From UMGS172 sp045546915 (GTDB taxonomy: Bacteria; Bacillota; Clostridia; Oscillospirales; Acutalibacteraceae): a stretch of 64,000 nucleotides of DNA. The first letter of the stretch is position 1; each line of letters opens with the position of its first letter. The notes beneath the pieces are model-generated. The model worked only from the letters and a program-made list of their open reading frames with translations, was not told the origin of the DNA and ran no database searches. The translations under genes were made by a program, and so were the position numbers. The DNA lies in the NCBI GenBank assembly GCA_045546915.1, contig JAZQDU010000018.1, positions 62,001 to 126,000 of the forward strand. The letters run 5' to 3'. Below, piece by piece: positions 8,984-16,038 of the stretch.

Positions 8984-9171
8984 AATGCGTTTTTGCATCT
9001 GTGTTGAGAATAAAGCGATGTCAAGTTTTGTGCCGTAGTTCCGGCTTAAAATTAGGGTCTGAGGACTACGAAAAACCCTTTGCGGAGGGCACTAAACAGA
9101 GATGTTGCGGGTATCGCGCAGAGCCTATTTTGGTTTTGGCGGCCTTTAGGTCCGCAAAGGGGGATGCTTAA
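8984..9171 (+). promoter_or_regulatory. Structured 5' leader of potA, candidate riboswitch or other cis-regulatory RNA
   Basis: The leader has strong long-range pairing. CCCTTTGCGGA (9076-9086) pairs perfectly with TCCGCAAAGGG (9151-9161), an 11-bp stem extended inward by CTAAA (9092-9096) with TTTAG (9145-9149). An upstream arm, CGTAGTTC (9034-9041), pairs with GGACTACG (9063-9070). A small hairpin TGCG/CGCA lies at 9106-9120. The 3' strand of the main stem runs straight into the GGGGG ribosome binding site of potA, so folding could hide the site. There is no U-run, so translation control is more likely than attenuation. I could not match it to a riboswitch class I know. Confidence 0.6.
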
Positions 9172-10311
9172 ATGAGCAATAATATTATTGAGTTAAAAGA
9201 TATCCGCATGTCTTATGACGGAGAAGTTGTGCTTGACGGTATCAATCTTACCATTAAAGACGGTGAGTTTGTAACCTTCTTGGGTCCTTCGGGTTGTGGT
9301 AAAACTACTACCCTTAGAATTATTGCAGGCTTTGAGTCACAGGACAGCGGAGATGTTTTTTTTGAGGGCAAAAATATAAACGCAGTTCCGCCCTATAAAA
9401 GACATATAAACACTATTTTTCAAAGGTACGCTTTATTTCCGCATTTAAATGTTTACGAAAATGTTGCATTTGGACTTAAGGTCAAAAAAGTACCCAAAAC
9501 AGAAATACCTGCTTTAATTGAAGAAACTTTGGCACTTGTCAACCTTAAAGGTCTTGAGAAGCGCCGTATTGACACGCTCTCAGGAGGACAGCAACAGCGT
9601 GTAGCCATTGCACGTGCAATTATTAACCGTCCTAAACTCTTGCTTTTGGATGAGCCTCTGTCGGCACTTGATTTAAAACTCAGAAAAGACATGCAGGTTG
9701 AACTTAAAAATCTTCAAAAACGTACAGGTATTACCTTTATTTTCGTAACACACGACCAAGAAGAAGCACTTTCAATGTCTGATACTGTTGTTGTTATGGA
9801 TAAAGGCAAGATACAACAAATTGGTAGTCCTGTTGATATTTATAACGAACCTAAAAACGCTTTTGTAGCCGATTTCATTGGTGAAAGTAATATTATTGAC
9901 GGTGTTATGAAAAAAGATTTTCTTGTATCAATTAACAACCGTGAATTTACCTGCCTTGACTCAGGATTTGCACCTATGGAAGAAGTAGACGTTGTAATTC
10001 GCCCTGAGGACGTAGATATTGTTGCGCCGACCTTAGGTATGCTTGAAGGTGTTGTTACATCGGTTACATTCCTTGGCGTTCACTATGAAATAATTGTCGA
10101 TATAAATAACTTCAAATGGATGATTCAGACAACTGATTTCCACGATGTTGGCGAAACCGTTGGTCTTTCTATTGACCCAGATGCTATTCACATTATGAAA
10201 AAGAGTGAATACTCCGGTCAATTTGGTGATTACAGTTCTTACAGTGAAGAACTTGATGTTATGAACGAAGAAGCAGCCTTAGCCAAAGAAGCTATGGAGG
10301 AAGAGGAATGA
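9172..10311 (+). CDS. potA: Spermidine/putrescine ABC transporter ATPase PotA
   Basis: PotA powers polyamine import. The 379-residue protein has Walker A LGPSGCGKTTTLRII, Q-loop IFQRYALFPHLNVYENVAFG, signature LSGGQQQRVAIARAI, Walker B LLLLDEPLSALDL and H-loop FVTHDQEEALSMSD. A C-terminal TOBE-like domain follows (VVIRPEDVDIV). The C-terminus carries an extra acidic, glutamate-rich tail of about 40 residues. The stop overlaps the potB start by four bases (ATGA). It is first in the tightly coupled potABCD operon, behind the structured leader. Confidence 0.95.
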   Translation: MSNNIIELKDIRMSYDGEVVLDGINLTIKDGEFVTFLGPSGCGKTTTLRIIAGFESQDSGDVFFEGKNINAVPPYKRHINTIFQRYALFPHLNVYENVAFGLKVKKVPKTEIPALIEETLALVNLKGLEKRRIDTLSGGQQQRVAIARAIINRPKLLLLDEPLSALDLKLRKDMQVELKNLQKRTGITFIFVTHDQEEALSMSDTVVVMDKGKIQQIGSPVDIYNEPKNAFVADFIGESNIIDGVMKKDFLVSINNREFTCLDSGFAPMEEVDVVIRPEDVDIVAPTLGMLEGVVTSVTFLGVHYEIIVDINNFKWMIQTTDFHDVGETVGLSIDPDAIHIMKKSEYSGQFGDYSSYSEELDVMNEEAALAKEAMEEEE

Positions 10312-11150
10312 ACAAAACAAAAGGAAACTTTTTTTTAAATGCTCCTTACATTCTTTGGGCAGTTCTTTTCATTATAGTCCCCTTGCTCTTTGTAGCTTAC
10401 TACACTTTCACTACATCAGAAGGTGCGTTTACTTTTGGTAATATAGTTACTTTTTTTACAAGTAGAGCATATATGACCGTTTTTGGCCGTTCAATGCTTT
10501 ATGCTTTTTGGGCAACGCTTATTTGTCTATTGCTTGGCTACCCTTTTGCGTATTGCATGACCAAAACCAAAATGTCAACCCAGCGAATGATGATGCTTCT
10601 TATTATGCTGCCTATGCTTATGAACTTAATTGTTCGTACATATTCATGGCAACAAATTTTGGAGAGAAATGGCCTTATCAACACATTTTTTGAAAGTTTA
10701 GGTCTTCCTACCGTTCAATTTTTAGGTAATGCAGGTGTTATTGTATTCGGAATGGTGTATAATTATCTTCCGTTTATGATTTTGCCTATTTATTCAGTTA
10801 TGGCTAAGGTTGATAATTCCCTTATTGAAGCATCGGGCGACCTTGGTTGCAATGCATTCGGCACAATAAGACGCGTTATTTTGCCTATGAGTATTCCCGG
10901 CGTTCTTTCGGGAATTACCATGGTTTTTGTACCTTGTGTCAGCACATTTTACATATCACGTCAATTTTCAGACGGAAATATCAAGATGATTGGCGATATT
11001 ATCGAAGATAAATTTTACAAATCAAGCGTTCCTGATTATAATATCGGTGCTACTATTTCACTTATTTTGATGGTAATTATACTTATCTCGCTTGCCATTG
11101 CCAACAAGTTTTCTGATGATGGCGTAGACGGTGGAGGTATCATAATATGA
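10308..11150 (+). CDS. potB: Spermidine/putrescine ABC transporter permease PotB
   Basis: One of two membrane subunits of the polyamine importer. It has 280 residues and about six membrane helices, beginning with APYILWAVLFIIVPLLFVAY. The EAA loop that contacts the ATPase reads EASGDLGCNAFGTIRRVILP near residue 180. The start lies inside the end of potA and the stop overlaps potC, both with four-base ATGA junctions. It is distinguished from PotC by its position and by the longer N-terminal periplasmic region. Confidence 0.92.
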   Translation: MNKTKGNFFLNAPYILWAVLFIIVPLLFVAYYTFTTSEGAFTFGNIVTFFTSRAYMTVFGRSMLYAFWATLICLLLGYPFAYCMTKTKMSTQRMMMLLIMLPMLMNLIVRTYSWQQILERNGLINTFFESLGLPTVQFLGNAGVIVFGMVYNYLPFMILPIYSVMAKVDNSLIEASGDLGCNAFGTIRRVILPMSIPGVLSGITMVFVPCVSTFYISRQFSDGNIKMIGDIIEDKFYKSSVPDYNIGATISLILMVIILISLAIANKFSDDGVDGGGIII

Positions 11151-11959
11151 AAACATTACGTTCAATATTTATGGGTATTATCCTCATGCTTTTGTATGCA
11201 CCTATTTTTATTATGATACTGTTCTCTTTCAACTCGGCAAGCAGTACATCCATTTTTGAAGGTTTTTCACTCCGCTGGTATGAAAATTTGTTTTTATATG
11301 GTGGAGATTTACTGTTAGCACTTAGAAACACCCTTATTTTAGCAGTTTTATCGTCGGTAATTGCAACCGTTTTGGGAACTGTTACTGCTGTAGGCATTTC
11401 TAAATTGCGCAAAAAATGGCTAAAAAGCACCGTTATGTCGGTTACAAACATTCCTCTTATGAACCCTGAGGTAGTAACCGGTATTTCGTTGATGTTGATG
11501 TTTGTTTTTATTGGAAAAATGTTGTCGGTTGCAAATTCGGTAAACTTTTTTACAATTCTTATTGCTCACGTAACATTTAGTTTACCATATGTAATTTTAA
11601 ATGTTTTACCTAAATTAAAACAAACTGACGAACATCTGACCGAGGCTGCTATGGACCTTGGTTGCTCGCCAATTAAGGCATTTTTTAAGGCAGTCTTACC
11701 CTCGATTACTCCCGGAATTATAGTTGGTTTTATTATGGCTTTTACATTATCGCTTGACGATTTTGTTATCAGTTATTTTACAAACGGCACATTCCAAACG
11801 TTGCCTCTTTTAATTTACTCAATGACAAGAAAGCCCATGAAACCCGACGTTTATGCACTTGAAAGCATTATGTTCTTAATAATTCTTGTGCTTATGATTC
11901 TTCTTAACATAATTCAAAGCGAGGACAATGACAAAAAAGGAGTAAGGCATAAAAAATGA
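11147..11959 (+). CDS. potC: Spermidine/putrescine ABC transporter permease PotC
   Basis: The second permease of the importer, with 270 residues and six predicted helices. The N-terminus YAPIFIMILFSFNSASS is the classic PotC/PotI start. The EAA motif is EAAMDLGCSPIKAFFKAVLP near residue 170. The segment FTLSLDDFVISYFTNG near residue 200 is also a hallmark of this permease type. It is coupled by four-base overlaps to potB and potD. Confidence 0.94.
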   Translation: MKTLRSIFMGIILMLLYAPIFIMILFSFNSASSTSIFEGFSLRWYENLFLYGGDLLLALRNTLILAVLSSVIATVLGTVTAVGISKLRKKWLKSTVMSVTNIPLMNPEVVTGISLMLMFVFIGKMLSVANSVNFFTILIAHVTFSLPYVILNVLPKLKQTDEHLTEAAMDLGCSPIKAFFKAVLPSITPGIIVGFIMAFTLSLDDFVISYFTNGTFQTLPLLIYSMTRKPMKPDVYALESIMFLIILVLMILLNIIQSEDNDKKGVRHKK

Positions 11960-13056
11960 AAAAATTAATATGTGCAATTATTGCCGTTTTGCTCATCGTT
12001 TCGCTTTTTGTAATTACCTGTTTTGGTGAATCTAATACCGAGGTTGAAGTTGAGGCTGAGTATACAAAGGAGTTTGCAGGAACTACCCTTAATATTTTCA
12101 ATTGGGGCGAATATATTTCTGACGGCGCCGAAGGTATGCTCGACGTTATAGGTGCTTTCGAAAAACTTACCGGTATCAATGTTAACTACACCACCTATGA
12201 AAGTAACGAAGCGATGTATGCAAAATTAAAGAGTGAGTCGGTAGCATATGATATTGTTATACCGTCGGATTATATGATTCACCGTATGGCTAACGAAAAT
12301 ATGCTCAAAGAAATCGACTATTCAAAACTCTCCAACTATAAATACATTGACGACCAATATAAAGGCAAATACTATGACCCTGAAAATAAATATACAGTTC
12401 CCTATTCTGTCGGCATGGTTGGTCTTATATACAACACCGAAGTTGTCACCAAAGCACCTACCGGTTGGGACGTTATGTGGGATGAGCGTTATAAAGGGCA
12501 AATTTTGAATTTTAACAATTCGCGTGATGCATTTGCCATTGCTCAGTTCCTTCTTGGAATAGACGTCAACACTACTGATAAAACCGATTGGGACAAAGCG
12601 GCTGACAAACTAATCGAGCAAAATCCCCTTTTGCAAGGCCGTGTTATGGATGAAGTATTTAACAAAATGGAAGCAGGAAATGCTGCTATCGCACCATATT
12701 ATGCAGGCGATTTTTTAACCATGAAAGATGTTAACGACAGTCTTGAGTTTATCTACCCTAAAGAAGGTACAAATATTTTTGTTGATGCAATGTGTATACC
12801 AAGTTGCGCTCAAAACTATGAAGCCGCTTTGATGTTTATAAACTTTATGTTAGAGCCTGAGGTTGCACTTGCAAATGCAGAGTTTATTTGCTACGCAACA
12901 CCTAACACTGCTGTCTTAGAGCACGATGAATACTCGCTAAAAGATAACGAGTATCTCTACCCTGATTATGAGATTAAAACCCAGTATTATCACGACCTTG
13001 ACAATGATACAAGAACATATTTTGAAAAGTTGTGGGAAAAGGTAATAATTAATTAA
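11956..13056 (+). CDS. potD: Spermidine/putrescine-binding protein PotD
   Basis: The extracellular solute-binding protein of the importer, with 366 residues. It has a hydrophobic signal of about 20 residues that ends at VITCFG, probably a lipoprotein cysteine, although the residue before the cysteine is threonine and so is not a textbook lipobox. The polyamine-binding fold begins with LNIFNWGEYISDG. Other family blocks are YDIVIPSDYMIHRMANE, YTVPYSVGMVGLIYN, and NFMLEPEVALANAEFICYAT near the end. It is the last gene of potABCD. Its stop codon abuts the large inverted repeat at 13056-13368. Confidence 0.94.
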   Translation: MKKLICAIIAVLLIVSLFVITCFGESNTEVEVEAEYTKEFAGTTLNIFNWGEYISDGAEGMLDVIGAFEKLTGINVNYTTYESNEAMYAKLKSESVAYDIVIPSDYMIHRMANENMLKEIDYSKLSNYKYIDDQYKGKYYDPENKYTVPYSVGMVGLIYNTEVVTKAPTGWDVMWDERYKGQILNFNNSRDAFAIAQFLLGIDVNTTDKTDWDKAADKLIEQNPLLQGRVMDEVFNKMEAGNAAIAPYYAGDFLTMKDVNDSLEFIYPKEGTNIFVDAMCIPSCAQNYEAALMFINFMLEPEVALANAEFICYATPNTAVLEHDEYSLKDNEYLYPDYEIKTQYYHDLDNDTRTYFEKLWEKVIIN

Positions 13057-13368
13057 AAAAAACACTGTGTCAACGCCCACGTCCTAAGGGGAAGTATTTC
13101 CTTGAAAATGCGAAATTTTGGCACAATAATGCGTTAAAAACCGCCAATACGCGTAAGCGTTATTGACGGTTTTTTCCTTTTCCCCAACTCAAAATTTTCA
13201 TTTCAAGGTGCTTCGCAGTTTCGTAAGAAATAGAAATTTCTTGTATTGAAGCCACAAAACGAAGAAAGGCTGACGCCTTTCGAGGCTTTTGGCAAAAATA
13301 CAGGAAATTTCTTTCGAGAAACAAATACTGCCCTTTAGGGCGTGGGCGAAGTGACACAGTGTTTTTTT
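13056..13368. repeat. Large imperfect inverted repeat filling the potD-mntP gap
   Basis: The outer 17 bases are a perfect inverted repeat: AAAAAAACACTGTGTCA at 13056-13072 against TGACACAGTGTTTTTTT at 13352-13368. Similarity then continues imperfectly for about 20 more bases (CGCCCACG against CGTGGGCG, then CCTAA against TTAGG). The inside holds further hairpins at 13136-13176 and 13264-13281. The element occupies the whole gap between two convergent genes, and the mntP stop codon overlaps its right end. It looks like a MITE-like or dispersed intergenic repeat that also serves as a two-way terminator. No transposase is present. Confidence 0.65.
13136..13176 (+). terminator. Rho-independent terminator of potABCD
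   Basis: A hairpin with stem ACCGCCAATAcGC against GCgTTATTGACGGT and a GTAA loop. It is flanked by A5 on the left and T6 on the right, so it could work in both directions. It lies inside the large inverted repeat. Confidence 0.75.
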
Positions 13369-13951
13369 ATATAGGTAAATTAATCAACCCAAGGCCTTCT
13401 AACAGGAATTTTAGGCCTAATAAAATAAGAATCAGACCGCCGGCAAACTCAGCCTTATTTTTATATTTAGTACCAAAAATACTGCCCACCTTCACACCTA
13501 AAAACGAAAGTATAAAGGTTGTAATACCAATTACAACAACGGCTAATACCATGTTCCAGAAGTTTGTTTCAAAGGCAAACGAAACGCCAACCGCTAAGGC
13601 ATCAATACTTGTTGCAATAGCCATAACAAGCATAACTTTAAACTTTAAAGATGCCCCGTTTGTTGCCACATCACAACTTTTTTCCATCGATTCCTTTATC
13701 ATATTGGCGCCAATAAGACCTAACAGGATAAAAGTTACCCAATGGTCAAAACTGTTGATAAAAACGCTAAACAATGAGCCTAAGCAAAAGCCTAAAAACG
13801 GCATAAATCCTTGAAAAAAGCCAAACCATAAGCCAACAACAGAACAGTTTTTTATACTTGCTCTTTCCATCGCAAGACCTTTGCAAACAGCAACGGCAAA
13901 AGCATCCATTGAAAGGCTAATACCAAACATTAAAATAACAAATAAACTCAT
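13367..13951 (-). CDS. mntP: Manganese efflux pump MntP
   Basis: A Mn2+ exporter of the MntP (DUF204) family. It has 194 residues with six membrane helices. The two family repeats with membrane aspartates are visible: SLSMDAFAVAVCKGL near residue 12 and ATSIDALAVGVSFAF near residue 112. The stop codon lies in the T-run that forms the right edge of the large inverted repeat, so the last residues are set by that element. It is ten bases from the phosphatase gene upstream and probably shares its transcript. No yybP-ykoY manganese riboswitch was recognised upstream. Confidence 0.93.
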   Translation of the reverse strand: MSLFVILMFGISLSMDAFAVAVCKGLAMERASIKNCSVVGLWFGFFQGFMPFLGFCLGSLFSVFINSFDHWVTFILLGLIGANMIKESMEKSCDVATNGASLKFKVMLVMAIATSIDALAVGVSFAFETNFWNMVLAVVVIGITTFILSFLGVKVGSIFGTKYKNKAEFAGGLILILLGLKFLLEGLGLINLPI

Positions 13952-13961
13952 TATTTACTCC

Positions 13962-14606
13962 TTAACAATTTTTTGGTAAAACTGTTTTAATATCGCCCAT
14001 AAAAGCATCAAAACTATATCTAACGGGAGTAAACATACCGTTATCAAACTCGGCTTCACTAACCGATGCGTTTGATGCCCAAGGAACATTTTTCATATCA
14101 TCTAAAGTACCGCCGTTTATACGGTTAAAGAATGCTCTGATAGGAGTAGCGTGCGAAAAAATTGCAACTGTTTTGCCATCGTTTTCCTCGGCAATTTTTA
14201 AAACAGTATTATAAACTCTATCACAAAGATGAGCAACCGTTTCACCGCCGTCAGCACCGGAATTGCCAATATCGTGCATCCAAACAGTGCCATATGTACT
14301 CTTAAACTCAACCGCCAACTCGTCAAACTTGCGGTTTTCCCATAATCCCGCTTCAATTTCACGAAGACCGACATCATCAATAATATTTAAACCTTTTCTG
14401 TCAGCCAATGCTTTACCCGTATTATGAGCACGCATAAGGTCGCTCGAATAGATTGCATCAATACTTATGCCTTCAAGATAATTTGCAGTACATTCAGCTT
14501 GTTTGTATCCCAAAGGCGACAAATCAAGGTCCGTAATTCCTAAAAAGTTACCGTTCATATTGCCTATACTCTGACCATGACGGATAAACAAAAGTCTGCA
14601 CGACAT
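13962..14606 (-). CDS. Histidine phosphatase family protein (phosphoglycerate mutase-like)
   Basis: A 214-residue member of the histidine phosphatase superfamily. The catalytic histidine is in LLFIRHGQSIGNMNG at the N-terminus, and the second active-site histidine is in VAIFSHATPIRAF near residue 155. SSDLMRAHNTGKAL and LREIEAGLWENRKFDE are typical of the GpmB/CobC-like branch, which acts on varied phosphorylated metabolites. The true substrate cannot be read from the sequence. A sigma-A promoter lies at 14638-14666, and mntP follows. Confidence 0.85.
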   Translation of the reverse strand: MSCRLLFIRHGQSIGNMNGNFLGITDLDLSPLGYKQAECTANYLEGISIDAIYSSDLMRAHNTGKALADRKGLNIIDDVGLREIEAGLWENRKFDELAVEFKSTYGTVWMHDIGNSGADGGETVAHLCDRVYNTVLKIAEENDGKTVAIFSHATPIRAFFNRINGGTLDDMKNVPWASNASVSEAEFDNGMFTPVRYSFDAFMGDIKTVLPKNC

Positions 14607-14637
14607 AATTTACATCCCCTATTATGAAACTCCATAA

Positions 14638-14666
14638 ATTTTATCATACTAATTACTAAAAATCAA
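14638..14666 (-). promoter_or_regulatory. Sigma-A promoter for the phosphatase-mntP unit
   Basis: On the minus strand TTGATT (14661-14666) and TAAAAT (14638-14643) with a 17-base spacer, just downstream of the rplT terminator. Confidence 0.6.
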
Positions 14667-14702
14667 CAAAAATAATGACCGGATTGAAAATCAATCCGGT
14701 CA
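14665..14702 (-). terminator. Terminator of infC-rpmI-rplT
   Basis: Hairpin GACCGGATTG / CAATCCGGTC at 14677-14701, followed on the minus strand by ATTATTTTTG. Confidence 0.8.
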
Positions 14703-14708
14703 ATTTAA

Positions 14709-15065
14709 TTACTTAAGGGCAGCCTTTGCCTTGTCTGCGAGTGCAGTAAATGCAGCTGCATCTTCAACAGCAAGTTCAGCAAGCATTTTACGGTTAAGTT
14801 CAATGCCGGCTTTCTTGAGACCATTCATGAAGGTAGAATAGTTCATACCGTTCATTTTTGCTGCAGCAGATATTCTGGTAATCCAGAGTCTGCGGAAGTC
14901 TCTCTTTTTAAGTCTACGACCAATATAAGCGTAGTTACCCGACTTCATAACCGCTTCTTTGGCGGTCTTGAAAAGCTTGGATTTTGCTCCAAAGTAACCC
15001 TTGGCAAGCTTTAATACTTTTTTTCTTCTTTTACGCGTCATAATTGCGCCTTTAATACGTGCCAT
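14709..15065 (-). CDS. rplT: 50S ribosomal protein L20
   Basis: L20 is an early assembly protein of the large subunit that binds 23S rRNA. In many bacteria it also represses its own operon by binding the leader mRNA. It has 118 residues, starts with MARIKGAIMTRKRRKKVLK, and contains the family stretch GRRLKKRDFRRLWITRI. It is the last gene of infC-rpmI-rplT, 31 bases after rpmI, followed by a strong terminator. Confidence 0.98.
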   Translation of the reverse strand: MARIKGAIMTRKRRKKVLKLAKGYFGAKSKLFKTAKEAVMKSGNYAYIGRRLKKRDFRRLWITRISAAAKMNGMNYSTFMNGLKKAGIELNRKMLAELAVEDAAAFTALADKAKAALK

Positions 15066-15096
15066 TTCAGCAACCTCCTTTTTGTTTAGCGGTTAA

Positions 15097-15294
15097 TTAT
15101 TTATAAGGGAGCATCTTCTTTACCTTTGCTACGTTAGTTACGTCGCAAGTGGTAGTCTGACGAAGATTTCTCTTACGCTTAGTAGTTTTCTTGTTAAGAA
15201 TGTGGGATTTGAATGCGTGTGCACGCTTTACTTTACCGAGTTTGGTAAGTTTAAAACGCTTTTTAGCACCGCTGTGGGTTTTAATCTTAGGCAT
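15097..15294 (-). CDS. rpmI: 50S ribosomal protein L35
   Basis: A 65-residue basic protein of the large ribosomal subunit. The N-terminus MPKIKTHSGAKKRFKLTKLG is diagnostic, and HILNKKTTKRKRNLR is the usual middle. It lies between infC and rplT, the standard order, with a GGAGG ribosome binding site just upstream. Confidence 0.98.
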   Translation of the reverse strand: MPKIKTHSGAKKRFKLTKLGKVKRAHAFKSHILNKKTTKRKRNLRQTTTCDVTNVAKVKKMLPYK

Positions 15295-15326
15295 TTACAT
15301 TTCCTCCTTAGAGATTTATTTAACGA

Positions 15327-15845
15327 TTACTTGTTTGGCTTGGGTGCAAGAAACATCAACATGTTACGGCCTTCCATTTTTGCGGGTTTTTCAACAACAG
15401 CGATTTCTGAGCAGTAGTCGGCAAACCTTGACATAATTTCAGTACCGATTTCAGGATGACCGAGTTCACGACCGCGGAAACGAATAGAAACTTTAACCTT
15501 ATCGCCGCTTTGAAGGAATTTCTTGGCATGATTTCCTTTTGTTTCAAAATCGTGAGTATCAATACTGAGTCCCAAACGAATTTCCTTAATGTCAACGACC
15601 TTTTGGTTTTTCTTAGCTTCCTTTTCGCGCTTAGCTTGCTCAAAGCAATACTTACCGTAGTCCATAATTTTACATACGGGCGGTGTTGCATTAGGAGCGA
15701 TAAGCACAAGGTCCAAATCGGCTTCCACAGCTTTTTTAAGAGCATCTTTCGATGTCATAACACCAAGCTGACTACCGTCCGCACCTATAACGCGAACCTC
15801 TTTTTCCCTGATTTCTTCATTGATTTGCAGTTCCTTATTACTGAT
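15327..15845 (-). CDS. infC: Translation initiation factor IF-3, ATC start codon
   Basis: IF-3 keeps the subunits apart and checks the start codon. Homology begins at SNKELQINEEIREKEVRVIG and continues through GDKVKVSIRFRGRELGHPEIG to the C-terminal domain, 172 residues in all. GGAGG lies nine bases upstream of an in-frame ATC (15843-15845), and no ATG, GTG or TTG is suitably placed. The upstream in-frame codons overlap the leader hairpin and are not IF-3-like. infC genes characteristically use rare starts (AUU in Escherichia coli), so that IF-3 represses its own synthesis. ATC here fits that scheme. Confidence 0.92.
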   Translation of the reverse strand: MSNKELQINEEIREKEVRVIGADGSQLGVMTSKDALKKAVEADLDLVLIAPNATPPVCKIMDYGKYCFEQAKREKEAKKNQKVVDIKEIRLGLSIDTHDFETKGNHAKKFLQSGDKVKVSIRFRGRELGHPEIGTEIMSRFADYCSEIAVVEKPAKMEGRNMLMFLAPKPNK

Positions 15846-15861
15846 AGTAAAGCACCTCCGG

Positions 15862-15902
15862 CCTAAAATAAACAAATGCGCGGACATAAAAACATCCGCG
15901 CA
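15862..15902 (-). terminator. Attenuator-like hairpin in the infC leader
   Basis: TGCGCGGA pairs with TCCGCGCA (15877-15902), followed on the minus strand by the T-rich TTTGTTTATTTT just before the infC ribosome binding site. It is suited to L20- or read-through-controlled attenuation of infC-rpmI-rplT, the known mode for the L20 leader family. The match to that family is inferred. Confidence 0.65.
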
Positions 15903-15988
15903 CAATAAGCCTAAATATAAAGCTATTGACCTCTTAAGACGAAACTTGGAGGTGTGAACGGATAATGTCCAACTTTGTTGTCCTAAAG

Positions 15989-16017
15989 ATAATATCACAT
16001 TAAAAATTAAATGTCAA
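15989..16017 (-). promoter_or_regulatory. Sigma-A promoter for infC-rpmI-rplT
   Basis: On the minus strand TTGACA (16012-16017) and TATTAT (15989-15994) with a 17-base spacer. This leaves a leader of about 135 nt before the infC start. Confidence 0.8.
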
Positions 16018-16038
16018 GCAAAATATCAAAAATATTTA

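Noticed and set aside
8984..9171. The potA leader as a 6S RNA or guanidine (ykkC) riboswitch
   Set aside because: It has no terminator and runs straight into the potA ribosome binding site, which does not fit 6S. The conserved ykkC blocks are not visible.
13160..13357. A 65-codon open frame inside the large inverted repeat on the minus strand
   Set aside because: It lies wholly inside the repeat with its hairpins, has no ribosome binding site, and its sequence changes with the palindromes. I treat it as a repeat by-product.
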